From Candidatus Endobugula sertula (lineage in GTDB: Bacteria; Pseudomonadota; Gammaproteobacteria; Pseudomonadales; Cellvibrionaceae): 64,000 nucleotides of DNA. Shown here in pieces: positions 46,845 through 56,588 of this stretch. The stretch is taken from assembly GCA_001723645.1 (NCBI GenBank), contig MDLC01000010.1, positions 1-64,000 on the forward strand, given 5' to 3'. How positions within the stretch are numbered: the first letter of the stretch is position 1; each line of letters opens with the position of its first letter. Under the pieces are notes generated by a model. It did not search any database. It was not told the origin of the DNA and saw only the letters and a program-made list of their open reading frames with translations. Position numbers and translations under genes: made by a program.

Positions 46845-46973
46845 ATTAAAAATTGGGGAACTCTTCAACCAGGGTTTGTGTTAATTTAGAGGGTAAGCTG
46901 TAAATCGATTGCGTAAGTAAAATTCAAACGGTATTGTAACCAATTTAATGCTCCCGTGCCGTCATAAAAAGAT

Positions 46974-48038
46974 ATGTCCCCAAACGCCTTCGCTAACACG
47001 CCATCCAAGCCTAGCTCGAAGATATTAATTATTGGGCCCTCTTGGGTAGGTGATATGGTGATGGCGCAGTCCTTGTTTATGACCCTTAAGCAACAAAACC
47101 CCAATGTCATCATCGATGTTTTAACGCCTGAGTGGAGTGTGCCAATTCTTGAACGTATGCCGGAAGTCAACAAAGCGATAGTGATGTCATTGGGTCATGG
47201 CCGTTTTGATCTTAAAACGCGCAAGCTGCTGGGCCGCGAATTACAAAAAGCGCACTATTCACAATCTATCATCTTGCCGAACTCCTGGAAGTCGGCGTTA
47301 ATTCCCTGGTTTGCCAATATCCCGGTTCGCACGGGCTGGAAAGGCGAGGTTCGTTACTTTCTGCTCAATGACCTGCGTATCCTTAACAAACAGGCATTAC
47401 CACTGATGGTACAGCGTTTTGTCTCGCTTGCTTACGATAAAAGCGAGTCGTATAAGGAAAAGAATATCACAGCGAGCGCCTGCCCAACACCAACTATTAT
47501 TGCCAATCAGAACAATATTCCCTATCTGTTAACAAAGCACAATCTTGCTACAGACAAACCTGTTTTACTCCTCTGTCCTGGCGCTGAATTTGGCCCGGCA
47601 AAACAGTGGCCGGCAAAGCACTACAGTGCCGTTGCAATCGCGATGATTCGCCACGGCTGGCAAGTATGGATTATGGGTTCAGCAGCCGATAAAGCCATTG
47701 CTGATGATATTACGTCTACGGTAAAAAACCGTGATATCAGTAATCTTTGTGGGGAAACTTCACTGGAAGAAGCTGTTGATCTTATGTCATTGGCGAGTCA
47801 TGTTGTTTCTAATGATTCTGGACTGATGCATATTGCGTCCGCACTGAACAGGCCACTTATCGCATTATATGGAGCGACTTCACCAAAATTTACTCCACCA
47901 CTATCGAGGACTGCCGACGTCTTGTCTATAGAAGTGGATTGTGGTCCATGCTTTAAACGACAATGCCCAGAAAAACACCATGCATGCATGCAAAATCTCA
48001 CACCTGATAAAGTGATCGCTATTTTATCATCTCAGTAA
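46974..48038 (+). CDS. waaF: ADP-heptose:LPS heptosyltransferase II
   Basis: A 354-residue GT9 enzyme that adds the second heptose to the inner core. KILIIGPSWVGDMVMAQSLF is the N-terminal signature. LLCPGAEFGPAKQWP and VSNDSGLMHIASALNRPLIA with ALYGATSP mark the nucleotide-sugar-binding lobe. Length fits E. coli WaaF (348). It shares a 129-base divergent promoter region with msbA and ends convergently, overlapping the next gene's stop by 7 bases. Confidence 0.93.
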   Translation: MSPNAFANTPSKPSSKILIIGPSWVGDMVMAQSLFMTLKQQNPNVIIDVLTPEWSVPILERMPEVNKAIVMSLGHGRFDLKTRKLLGRELQKAHYSQSIILPNSWKSALIPWFANIPVRTGWKGEVRYFLLNDLRILNKQALPLMVQRFVSLAYDKSESYKEKNITASACPTPTIIANQNNIPYLLTKHNLATDKPVLLLCPGAEFGPAKQWPAKHYSAVAIAMIRHGWQVWIMGSAADKAIADDITSTVKNRDISNLCGETSLEEAVDLMSLASHVVSNDSGLMHIASALNRPLIALYGATSPKFTPPLSRTADVLSIEVDCGPCFKRQCPEKHHACMQNLTPDKVIAILSSQ

Positions 48039-49096
48039 ATGGGTTGTAATTCACGGTACAAGTCAATATGCTGCTCAGCCAGCGTTTCCCATGATAAGTT
48101 CAAAGACGTCACTACCTTATTACGATATAGCTGCTGGCGACAAGCCTGAACCCAATGCTCCACATTGGCAGAACCGCTATCCAATCGACATATGCTGCCT
48201 TGCTCATCACCTATTAAGGCAGCGGCACCACACTGGTCAGAGATAACAACTGGCAGCCCCGCCGCGTTCGCCTCAGCAATCACCATTCCAAAGGGCTCTG
48301 CCCTGGCAGGATGCAGTAGTACATCGATTATTTCAAAGAAATACTGCGGTTCACTCCACCCCATCAAGGTATAACTCCCTGTAGGCCACCCATCAAACAA
48401 ATGACGAATATTATCGGGGTCACAACCAGCCACCATAAAGTGAACACCAGGTATTTGCTCTCTGAGTTGAGAAATGATACGACAAGCGATGTCTAACCCT
48501 TTGCGCTTCCACTCCCGCCCCAGAAATCCAATCGCCAAACCCGATGAACGACGCTGAACCCGTGAGAAAGAAACATCGACGCCAGGGTAAGCGGGACTAC
48601 GCAATTTATGTGCAATAGTCGGGTATAGCGTCCTCAGCTGACTCGCAATTAGTGGCGCATTTGGCAAAATGGCTTTCACCTGCTCATTAAATAATTCTTG
48701 CTCCTCTAGCTGTGTCCACATGCGTATACGAGGGGAAGTAATGTCCAACAAGCGTCGTTTACGCTGTAAAAAAGGAGGACCATGAAAGGTCGTCACATGA
48801 TGTACAGCTGTGCGTTCATGGCTATGAATAACACTCTCTGGCTGAGGGTTTTGCTCAAAATACTGCGAAACTCTCTGACAAAACCCCCATTGAGCACGCC
48901 ATCGAGGTTTATGATAGGCATTTCCCAACTCAACAACGATAATCAATGGATTATATTCAACGGCTTCATTTTTTTCGCATAGGACAGAGACCTGTTGGCC
49001 TTTCTGCACTAAAGCATGAGTCAGTTGATAAACATAACGTTCCATGCCACCAACGGGGCCATAACGGCGAACAATATGATGTGATGTTGTTTGCAC
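48032..49096 (-). CDS. GT4-family glycosyltransferase, LPS core
   Basis: About 354 residues. It opens QTTSHHIVRRYGPVGGMERY; the GGMERYV loop is the usual acceptor-side motif of GT4 enzymes. GFLGREWKRKGLD starts the nucleotide-sugar lobe, and HPARAEPFGMVIAEANAAGL holds the EX7E motif. A TTG at 49108 directly follows AGGAG, so the GTG at 49096 is the better start though its spacing is long. It is a WaaG-like hexose transferase by context. Divergent from the GT2 gene at 49248. Confidence 0.85.
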   Translation of the reverse strand: MQTTSHHIVRRYGPVGGMERYVYQLTHALVQKGQQVSVLCEKNEAVEYNPLIIVVELGNAYHKPRWRAQWGFCQRVSQYFEQNPQPESVIHSHERTAVHHVTTFHGPPFLQRKRRLLDITSPRIRMWTQLEEQELFNEQVKAILPNAPLIASQLRTLYPTIAHKLRSPAYPGVDVSFSRVQRRSSGLAIGFLGREWKRKGLDIACRIISQLREQIPGVHFMVAGCDPDNIRHLFDGWPTGSYTLMGWSEPQYFFEIIDVLLHPARAEPFGMVIAEANAAGLPVVISDQCGAAALIGDEQGSICRLDSGSANVEHWVQACRQQLYRNKVVTSLNLSWETLAEQHIDLYRELQPIY

Positions 49097-49247
49097 AGTG
49101 ACTAACAACTCCTGATGACACCCCTACCGAGGTAAAAATACCGCTTATATGTATTAAAATAGTTAATAAGAGGGTTATTTCAATTAGTGTTAACCGACTC
49201 TGGTGTTGTATTATGCACGTATCCTAACATATGATGCAAAACCCTAA

Positions 49248-50015
49248 ATGTCCCTACCTATATCCGCTGTTATTATCACGCTAAATGAGGAAAAGAATAT
49301 CCTCCGATGCCTCACCAGTGTGGCGTTTTGTGAGGATATTGTTGTCATTGACTCCGGTAGCACTGATGAAACCGTCACTATTGCTCAAAATATGGGAGCA
49401 CGTACACTGTTTCGGGACTGGTTAGGATTTGGGCCACAAAAACAGTTTGCGGTTGAGCAGGCAAAGTATGACTGGGTGTTATGTATTGATGCTGACGAAG
49501 TTGTCAGTGAAGCACTTTATCATTCCATCCGGAAAATTGATTTAAAAAATACCGCTTTTGCAGGCTATCTCATGCCCCGTCGCAACCATTTTCTGGGTAA
49601 AGCCCTAAAACACGGGGAAGGCTACCCTGACCTGAGTTTAAGGTTGTTCAATAGACAAACTGGCCAATGGAGTCAAGACTCCGTGCACGAGAAAGTTAAG
49701 GTGAACGGTCAAATAGAAAAACTTACTGGAGACTTATTACACTTTTCAGAAGAAACCATTGCCTCCTATTTACACAAGCAAAACCGTTACACCAGTTTGC
49801 AAGCCCAGATGCTATTTGATAGGCAAGCGCCCTGCAATACCAGCCAATGTATCACCAGTCCTCTGGTTCGCTTTATTAAACTCTATTTTCTGCGCCTAGG
49901 CTTTCTCGATGGATTGCCAGGTTTTATCCATATTACCATTGGCTGTTTTAACGCATTCTGTAAATACTCCAAACTGCTGGAATTACAGCGCAAATCATTC
50001 CCTCAACAGCATTGA
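49248..50015 (+). CDS. WaaE-like GT2 glycosyltransferase
   Basis: A 255-residue cytosolic GT-A enzyme: ISAVIITLNEEKNILRCLTS at the start, VVIDSGSTDET, and the metal-binding DxD in VLCIDADE. HFLGKALKHGEGYPDLSLRL and DSVHEKV are typical of WaaE/KdtX beta-1,4-glucosyltransferases acting on heptose I. Two C-terminal hydrophobic stretches may associate it with the membrane. It heads a plus-strand run of LPS genes to 57611. Confidence 0.9.
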   Translation: MSLPISAVIITLNEEKNILRCLTSVAFCEDIVVIDSGSTDETVTIAQNMGARTLFRDWLGFGPQKQFAVEQAKYDWVLCIDADEVVSEALYHSIRKIDLKNTAFAGYLMPRRNHFLGKALKHGEGYPDLSLRLFNRQTGQWSQDSVHEKVKVNGQIEKLTGDLLHFSEETIASYLHKQNRYTSLQAQMLFDRQAPCNTSQCITSPLVRFIKLYFLRLGFLDGLPGFIHITIGCFNAFCKYSKLLELQRKSFPQQH

Positions 50016-50026
50016 TATTATCCGCT

Positions 50027-51199
50027 ATGAACATTGCACTTATTCGACAAGAACAAACCAAAGGAGATGGAGGAGCGCAGGCAATTATCGATATCATCTT
50101 GCAGGTTCTGGTCAAAGAAGATGATATCAACGTCTCCTTACTCTGCCGAAAATGGGAGTCAGCCCAAACGATAAGCAATGACTCAACACAGGCGGCTTCA
50201 ACTAAAAAAGTCATTATCAACCCAGGTTATCAAAGTAGACAAGCCAAACAGGAAAGTTTCAATCAAGCTGTCAGAGAATACCTGCAACAACATCATTTTG
50301 ATCTCATTCAATCACATGAGCGTCTTAATGGCTGCCACATTTTCAGAGCTGGTGATGGTGTGCATAAGGTTTGGCTACAAAAGAAACTGTCAATATCAAA
50401 CTGGTTACAGCGATGGTGGCTACTACGCTCTTCTTATCATAAAGCACTCATACATGAAGAAAAACAGATGTTTGAAAACCAGTCACTGAAAAAAGTGATT
50501 TGTAACTCTCATATGACCAAACAGGAGATTACCAATCATTTTTCTATCGATAAAGAAAAAGTCATCGTTATTTATAATGGAGTGGATACTCAGCTGTATA
50601 AACCCGTTAACCAGGATACCAAAGCCACATTGAGACAATCATTGAATATTCCCGGAAATGCTCTGGTCTTTATGTTTTCCGGTTCAGGTTTTGAAAGAAA
50701 AAACCTGTCAACCACTATCAAGGCATTTAGCCAGTTAAGCGGTAATTGTTATTTAATAGTAGTGGGTAGAGACAAGAAACTGGCCAGTTATAAGAGGTTA
50801 GCTAAAAGAAACCATTGCCATGACCGGGTTATTTTTTTAGGCGCACAGGAACGCAGCAACATGCCATCCATATATCAAATGGCCGACGTGCTGGTGCTAC
50901 CGACCCTTTACGACCCTTTCCCCAATGCTATATTGGAAGCCTTATCCAGTGGTTTACCCTGTATTACCAGTACGACCTGTGGTGCGATTGACATTATTCC
51001 CAAACACCATTGCGGCTCTATCGTTGCAGCCAAAGATGAAGGGGCCTTAATTAAAGCAATGAACCGCTACCAAGAAAAGGAGCTGCTAGCAAGAGAGTCG
51101 ATCAATGCCACAACAACTGCACAGCAATTTACAAAGGAGATAATGCAAAAAAAGCTGTTACAACTTTATTCAGACGTATTGGGAAAGAATCATGCCTGA
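50027..51199 (+). CDS. GT4-family glycosyltransferase (WaaG-like)
   Basis: A 390-residue protein from ATG 50027 (MNIALIRQEQTKGDGGAQAI); a TTG start at 50012 overlapping the upstream stop is less likely. Two GT-B lobes: VIYNGVDTQLYKP at the hinge, FSGSGFERKNLSTTIKAFSQ opening the donor lobe, and PTLYDPFPNAILEALSSGLP with the EX7E motif. It probably adds a hexose to the LPS core. The next gene overlaps it by 8 bases. Confidence 0.88.
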   Translation: MNIALIRQEQTKGDGGAQAIIDIILQVLVKEDDINVSLLCRKWESAQTISNDSTQAASTKKVIINPGYQSRQAKQESFNQAVREYLQQHHFDLIQSHERLNGCHIFRAGDGVHKVWLQKKLSISNWLQRWWLLRSSYHKALIHEEKQMFENQSLKKVICNSHMTKQEITNHFSIDKEKVIVIYNGVDTQLYKPVNQDTKATLRQSLNIPGNALVFMFSGSGFERKNLSTTIKAFSQLSGNCYLIVVGRDKKLASYKRLAKRNHCHDRVIFLGAQERSNMPSIYQMADVLVLPTLYDPFPNAILEALSSGLPCITSTTCGAIDIIPKHHCGSIVAAKDEGALIKAMNRYQEKELLARESINATTTAQQFTKEIMQKKLLQLYSDVLGKNHA

Positions 51200-53324
51200 G
51201 AGAAAATACCATATCGTACACACGGAGTCATCCGGCGGATGGGGAGGTCAGGAAATCCGTATCCTCAATGAGGCTCATGAATTTATTAAACGTGGGCATC
51301 AGGTAACGCTTGTGGTGTCAACAGGCTCGCCAATTGCGCAGCGTTCAAAAGAATATCAGATTCCCACCGTTGAATTACCTATTGGTAAAAAAACACTGAA
51401 AGGATTGTTCGCACTGTGCAACTGGATTGCCCATAATGATTTTGATGTCATCAATACACACAGCTCGTCAGATAGTTGGATGGTTGCTTTAGGGATGCGT
51501 CTAACGTTTAAGCACAAGCCATTAATTAGAACTCGACATGTTTCAGCACCTGTTTCTAAAAATTGGGCAACATCCTGGTTATATCAAACCGCCTCTTACC
51601 ATATCGTCACTACTGGAGAAAAGCTGAGGCAAACCTTAATCAATGATAATGCGATTCATCCTGATAAAATCACTTCTGTTCCAACAGGAATAGATTGTCA
51701 ACAATTTATTCCCACCACAGATAAAACTCGCATCAGAAAACAACTCAAACTCCCTTCAGACAAAACCATTATTGGTATCGTGGCTACATTACGAAGCTGG
51801 AAAGGTCATCAATACCTTATCGAAGCCTTCCATCAACTTGGACACCATAAAACGCATCTTCTTATTGTTGGTAATGGACCACAATGGAGTAATATTCAGC
51901 AACAAATTGATCAATTTGGGATAAAAGACAACGTGACACTTTGTGGAGAACAAAGTAATGTCACCCCCTGGTTACAAGCCATGGATATTTTTTGTCTTCC
52001 TTCTTATGCTAACGAAGGTGTTCCTCAAAGTATTATGCAAGCCATGGCATGTGGTCTTCCGATTATTTCAACAAATGTTGGGAGCATTACAGAGATTGTT
52101 AATGAAAATACTGGCATCATTGTTGAATCAAAAGACAGTCTCTCACTAAAAGCCGCCCTGCTAGATTTGATTAACAATGAAAAAATTAGAGTAACATTAG
52201 GCAATAACGCCATCAATTTTTCCAAGAAGCATTGCAACATTAATACAATGATAGGGAAAATGGAAATCATATTTAATCAATCTATCAAAAATTCTCCACC
52301 AAAAAGTTTTGAAAAAAAACAATATATTATTTTTCTAACTAAAGGGGATCAGGTCCCATCATTTCGCTACAGGCTAGCACCGTTAATTACAGAATTAGAA
52401 AAAAGACAGTATACTTGTCATACTGAAAGACTGGCCAGTTCAAAGTATCTTTGGAGACTATGGAAAAATAAGCAGCTTTATCAGCACGCATCCATAATCA
52501 TTTTACACAAGCTCCTTTTGCCTAAGGTAGAAGTCGATTTACTTCGTACATTTTGTTCGACTATAATCCTGGACATCGACGACGCAATATATCTAAAAAA
52601 GCCAAGATGGACAGATCATCTAATGCCCTACTCAACACACAAAGGAAGAAAGTTTCAATACCTGATATCCAAGTGTAACGTGTCGATTGCTGGCAATCAT
52701 GAGCTCGGCAAAAAAATCTCGTCTCTGGGAGGAAAAGCAAAAATAATTTCTACTGGAATAGACGTAAACGGCTGCAAAAAAGAACGTGTGGATACCCACT
52801 CCTTATGTAAAATAGTCTGGATTGGTTTACCAACCAATCTGAAGTATCTACAGATGTTGCATACCGTTTTTGCAACACTAACACAAACAGAACCTCAGTT
52901 TATCCTACAAATCATATGTAGTCATTTCCCAAACTGGGAAGATGTTAGGCTTGAAAAAGTAATATGGTCAAAAGACACCGAAAAGCAATACTTGGCTAAT
53001 GCCGATATAGGCATTATGCCTCTCGATAATAGTGAGAGCGCAAGGGGAAAATGTGCTTTTAAGTTATTACAATATATGGCAGCCAGTCTACCCTGTATTG
53101 CCTCTCCCGTTGGAGCTAACTCATATGTAGTGGAAGATGGTAAAACCGGTTATTTGGTTAATTCTAAAGAGGAATGGATAGAAAAAATATCTCTTTTAAT
53201 TCACCATCCACAACAACGAAAGGACATGGGTAGAAAAGGTTTGCTTTTTGCACGTTCAAAATACGACCAAAATACTATCGCAAAAACCTATGCCAACTAT
53301 ATTACCCAACTATTAAAAATATAA
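51192..53324 (+). CDS. Two-domain glycosyltransferase (fused GT4 + GT-B)
   Basis: A 710-residue fusion. Residues 1-370 are a complete GT4 enzyme (HTESSGGWGGQEIRILNEAH, VPTGIDCQQFIP, ATLRSWKGHQYLIEAF, PSYANEGVPQSIMQAMACGL). Residues about 380-710 are a second, divergent GT-B protein (DQVPSFRYRLAPLITELEKR, LDIDDAIYL, IVWIGLPTNLKYL, SARGKCAFKLLQYMAASLP). Both halves retain the C-terminal donor-lobe motif, so two transfer reactions are plausible. The ATG lies inside the upstream gene's end (8-base overlap), giving translational coupling. I know of no standard core gene with this architecture. Confidence 0.85.
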   Translation: MPERKYHIVHTESSGGWGGQEIRILNEAHEFIKRGHQVTLVVSTGSPIAQRSKEYQIPTVELPIGKKTLKGLFALCNWIAHNDFDVINTHSSSDSWMVALGMRLTFKHKPLIRTRHVSAPVSKNWATSWLYQTASYHIVTTGEKLRQTLINDNAIHPDKITSVPTGIDCQQFIPTTDKTRIRKQLKLPSDKTIIGIVATLRSWKGHQYLIEAFHQLGHHKTHLLIVGNGPQWSNIQQQIDQFGIKDNVTLCGEQSNVTPWLQAMDIFCLPSYANEGVPQSIMQAMACGLPIISTNVGSITEIVNENTGIIVESKDSLSLKAALLDLINNEKIRVTLGNNAINFSKKHCNINTMIGKMEIIFNQSIKNSPPKSFEKKQYIIFLTKGDQVPSFRYRLAPLITELEKRQYTCHTERLASSKYLWRLWKNKQLYQHASIIILHKLLLPKVEVDLLRTFCSTIILDIDDAIYLKKPRWTDHLMPYSTHKGRKFQYLISKCNVSIAGNHELGKKISSLGGKAKIISTGIDVNGCKKERVDTHSLCKIVWIGLPTNLKYLQMLHTVFATLTQTEPQFILQIICSHFPNWEDVRLEKVIWSKDTEKQYLANADIGIMPLDNSESARGKCAFKLLQYMAASLPCIASPVGANSYVVEDGKTGYLVNSKEEWIEKISLLIHHPQQRKDMGRKGLLFARSKYDQNTIAKTYANYITQLLKI

Positions 53325-53336
53325 GGTGCAATAAGC

Positions 53337-54572
53337 ATGGGCAAGAGGAATCTTAATCCCGAATTTTACAGCCTATGTCTATTGGCCATCAGTTTACCCA
53401 TTATCGAATTCACCAAAAACCTAGCCTGCCTACTATTATTAGTATTTTTCCTATATCAAACCATTACCAGCAAAAGAAAAGTACTCTGTAGTCCTGTGGG
53501 CAATTGTATTTTAATATTTGTCATTGGTAGTATTATTGCCGCCATAGGGGCATACGTAAATGGTTATGATATCGGAAAAATAAGAGACATCATCAGATAC
53601 GGTTCAGTGGGCTGGATGATGATATACATTCCTTTGTCAAAGGCAAAAATTTATACGTTACTAACACTACTCATACTATCCACAACGGTAGCTATTATCA
53701 ATGCTTACTGGTCACTGCATGAGGGCAGAGAAAAATATTTTGAACTCCGCTCTATAGGACATATTAATCATTCATCTATCTATATATTATTAACTATCGG
53801 GGCAACGATTCCTCTCTTGTTTCTTAATCAATATAAAAAAATCAACTTAGTCATATTATGGATATTATTAGCCTTATTGATGGTTGGCCTATTAGAAAGC
53901 AACAGTAGAGCTACCATGCTGGCCTTAGTGTGTATTAGCATTAACCTTGTATTTATAGGCTTTTTAAAAAGTAGGGAATCAGGCATTATGACTACCAGCG
54001 GAGTCTTATTGCTTGCTGCATTATTTTTTGCAAGTCAGCCCTCTGTGTTCCATAAAATAAGCGATAACGACATCGTTTTTGTGAGTGATGTTAAAACACC
54101 ACGAGAAAAAATTTGGAATACTACATGGCAAGCTTGGAAGCATAGTCCTGTATTTGGTATCGGTTATGGCAACTATAACATCATAACAGCAGAGCAACTG
54201 TCAAAGTGGAACCCAGAAAAAAACATTGATTATAATAATCAAGAGACTTATTTATATTCCTCGCATGCACATAATCGCTTCTTAAACACCTTGGTAGAAG
54301 GAGGGGTTATAGGATTTTTAAGTTTGATCGTTTTATTGTTTGGTATATTATTTGCCGTATGGGAATACAAAAAAAATATATTAGAAAATAATCACGCTTT
54401 GGCTTTTTGGCTTATACTAGCCAACACATTGATAACCATTTCAGTAGTCGGACTATTTAATACAACATTACATCACGAACACGGTTTGCTCACTATGATG
54501 TTATTAGCACTGAGCCTGAGATTTTTATCGTATCACCTTCATGAAAAAGCGATTAATGAGAACGTGGTTTAA
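53337..54572 (+). CDS. O-antigen ligase/polymerase family membrane protein
   Basis: A 411-residue protein with about ten to twelve membrane segments. The Wzy_C/WaaL region contains NSRATMLALV and, in the large periplasmic loop, PVFGIGYGNYN and SSHAHNRFLNTLVEGGVIG; the H in SHAHNRF corresponds to the conserved histidine of O-antigen ligases. It attaches O-antigen or a terminal sugar chain to lipid A-core at the periplasmic face. AAGGTG lies eight bases upstream of the ATG. It could be a polymerase (Wzy) instead; no O-antigen transport gene is seen nearby. Confidence 0.82.
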   Translation: MGKRNLNPEFYSLCLLAISLPIIEFTKNLACLLLLVFFLYQTITSKRKVLCSPVGNCILIFVIGSIIAAIGAYVNGYDIGKIRDIIRYGSVGWMMIYIPLSKAKIYTLLTLLILSTTVAIINAYWSLHEGREKYFELRSIGHINHSSIYILLTIGATIPLLFLNQYKKINLVILWILLALLMVGLLESNSRATMLALVCISINLVFIGFLKSRESGIMTTSGVLLLAALFFASQPSVFHKISDNDIVFVSDVKTPREKIWNTTWQAWKHSPVFGIGYGNYNIITAEQLSKWNPEKNIDYNNQETYLYSSHAHNRFLNTLVEGGVIGFLSLIVLLFGILFAVWEYKKNILENNHALAFWLILANTLITISVVGLFNTTLHHEHGLLTMMLLALSLRFLSYHLHEKAINENVV

Positions 54573-54581
54573 CACTAACTA

Positions 54582-55796
54582 ATGCATACCTTTACATCCG
54601 ATGTCATCATCATTGGGGGCGGAATTGCCGGCCTGTGGACACATTATCAGCTCAATGAGCGGGGTTTATATGCAATACTCATCGATAAGTCTCCCATTGG
54701 AGGACAACAGACCTTTAGCTCTCAAGGCATTATTCATGGTGGCGCTAAATATACCTTAAACGGCATCTTTTCGAATGCAGCCTCAGCCATTGCAGATATG
54801 CCTAAACGCTGGCAGGCTTGCTTACAAGGCAATGGTGAAATCGATCTATCGGGCACAAACATACTAAGCCCTAATCAGTTGATGTGGTCTACTCAAGGCT
54901 TATCATCAAAATTAACGTCTTTTTTCTCCAGTAAAGCATTAAATAGCAAAGTGACATCTATGCTACCTGAGCAATACCCTCCTGTTTTTCAAAATAAAGG
55001 GTTTAAAGGGCATTTGTACCAGCTTAATGAACCGGTATTGGACGTACCATCCTTAGTGAAACATTTATCCCAAAAATGGCAACATCGAATTTTACAAGTA
55101 CCTTCAACTTATACATTTGACAAGAAAAATGCATCAGAGAATAAAATAGTGATTGATGGTCATTTCGAAATCTATACTAAAGAATTTATTCTAACAGGAG
55201 GAGAGGGCAACGAACAATTACTTCAAAATCTCGCTATACATTCACCCAAAATGCAACGTCGCCCTCTACACATGGTATTAGCCAAAAGCTCAACACTACC
55301 ACCATTATACGCTCATTGTATTAGGGCTAGTCCCAAACCTATTGCAACAATCACCAGCCACTATCATTCGGATGGAGAAACCGTATGGTATATCGGAGGA
55401 AACATTGCGGAAGATGGGGTAGCTATGAGCAGCGAATCATTAATCAGTAGCACTCAAAAGAAACTGTCCGAAATACTCCCCTGGATTCCATTAAATACTA
55501 TCAAATGGGCCACCTATAAAGTAAATAGAGCTGAACCCGTGCAAAAAAATCAATTGCGCCCAGATACCACCTTTGTTGAATCAGTCAATAATATACATAT
55601 TGCGTGGCCGACAAAACTTGCCTTAACACCTCACTTATCTGATCAACTGGTTAATAGAGTAAAAGAGAAACAACTACGACCTCAAAAACAACAGCAACAA
55701 CTTGAAACTGACCAATTATTGGAGCAACTACCAAAATCATTTTCTTGCCAATTGGAAAGCAGCCTATGGGAGCGGATATTTAATGCAACACACTAA
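54582..55796 (+). CDS. FAD-dependent oxidoreductase (DAO family)
   Basis: A 404-residue protein with an N-terminal Rossmann motif DVIIIGGGIAGLWTHYQL, the DAO second motif QTFSSQGIIHGGAKYTL, and a C-terminal substrate domain. The substrate is unknown. Its place inside the LPS cluster, 9 bases after the ligase and overlapping an aldo/keto reductase by 14 bases, suggests oxidation of a sugar, amine or other substituent destined for LPS, but the family is broad (amino acid oxidases, glycerol-3-phosphate dehydrogenases). Confidence 0.8.
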   Translation: MHTFTSDVIIIGGGIAGLWTHYQLNERGLYAILIDKSPIGGQQTFSSQGIIHGGAKYTLNGIFSNAASAIADMPKRWQACLQGNGEIDLSGTNILSPNQLMWSTQGLSSKLTSFFSSKALNSKVTSMLPEQYPPVFQNKGFKGHLYQLNEPVLDVPSLVKHLSQKWQHRILQVPSTYTFDKKNASENKIVIDGHFEIYTKEFILTGGEGNEQLLQNLAIHSPKMQRRPLHMVLAKSSTLPPLYAHCIRASPKPIATITSHYHSDGETVWYIGGNIAEDGVAMSSESLISSTQKKLSEILPWIPLNTIKWATYKVNRAEPVQKNQLRPDTTFVESVNNIHIAWPTKLALTPHLSDQLVNRVKEKQLRPQKQQQQLETDQLLEQLPKSFSCQLESSLWERIFNATH

Positions 55797-56577
55797 ATTG
55801 GGAAACACGGGCATCAATGTTAGCCTATTAGGCTTAGGTACAGTAAAAATAGGAAGGAATACTGACGTTAAGTACCCGAAAAAGTTTGATATCCCCAATG
55901 ACCAGCAAGTCATCAAACTATTAAATACTGCCGCAGATTGTGGTATTAATCTTATTGATACTGCGCCTGCATATGGTAATAGCGAAGACAGGTTGGGAAA
56001 GCTGCTACCGAAAGTACGATCACCATGGGTTATTTCAACAAAAGTGGGAGAAACGTACAACCCTAGCACAGGAGAGTCATTTTATAATTTTACACCTGAG
56101 TTTATTCATCACAGTGTTGAACAAAGCTTAAAAAAGCTGCAACGAGAATCTCTTGATATTGTCCTTATACATTCAAATGGTAATGATAAACATATTATCG
56201 AGCATTATGGCGCTCTAGAAACACTGAACCATTTAAAACAAAAAGGGCTTATTCGTGCAACGGGAATGTCTACAAAAACGGTAGAAGGTGGGATATTGGC
56301 CACTCAACACTCTGATATTGTTATGGTCACACATAACTTGATGTATCAAGAAGAACAGGATGTCATCGATTATGCCTATCGCCATAACAAAGGCATATTT
56401 ATAAAAAAGGCTTTTGCCAGTGGGCATCAAGCCAATAATAATCAGAACGATAATATACAAAAAAGCCTTCAATGTATCCTTACTAACCCAGGTATTAGCA
56501 GCATTATTTTAGGGTCGATCAATGCTGATCATATCAAAAGCAATGCTTTTCATACTGAAATTGTCATTAAAAATTAA
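55783..56577 (+). CDS. Aldo/keto reductase
   Basis: A 264-residue (alpha/beta)8 barrel from ATG 55783 (MQHTKLGNTGINVSLLGLGT); an earlier ATG at 55702 lies inside the FAD gene and adds unrelated residues. The catalytic tetrad is visible as D59, Y64 (LIDTAPAYGNSEDRLGKLL region), K87 (STKVGE) and H130 (IVLIHSNG). C-terminal NADPH-binding residues are less clear, and GISSIILGSINADHIKSN is typical. It overlaps the FAD oxidoreductase by 14 bases, so the two probably act in series on one substrate. Confidence 0.88.
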   Translation: MQHTKLGNTGINVSLLGLGTVKIGRNTDVKYPKKFDIPNDQQVIKLLNTAADCGINLIDTAPAYGNSEDRLGKLLPKVRSPWVISTKVGETYNPSTGESFYNFTPEFIHHSVEQSLKKLQRESLDIVLIHSNGNDKHIIEHYGALETLNHLKQKGLIRATGMSTKTVEGGILATQHSDIVMVTHNLMYQEEQDVIDYAYRHNKGIFIKKAFASGHQANNNQNDNIQKSLQCILTNPGISSIILGSINADHIKSNAFHTEIVIKN

Positions 56578-56588
56578 CCTACGCGCTA

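Noticed and set aside
53337-54572. Naming the membrane protein waaL outright
   Set aside because: Wzy polymerases and WaaL ligases share the visible motifs; without O-antigen genes the two cannot be separated by eye.
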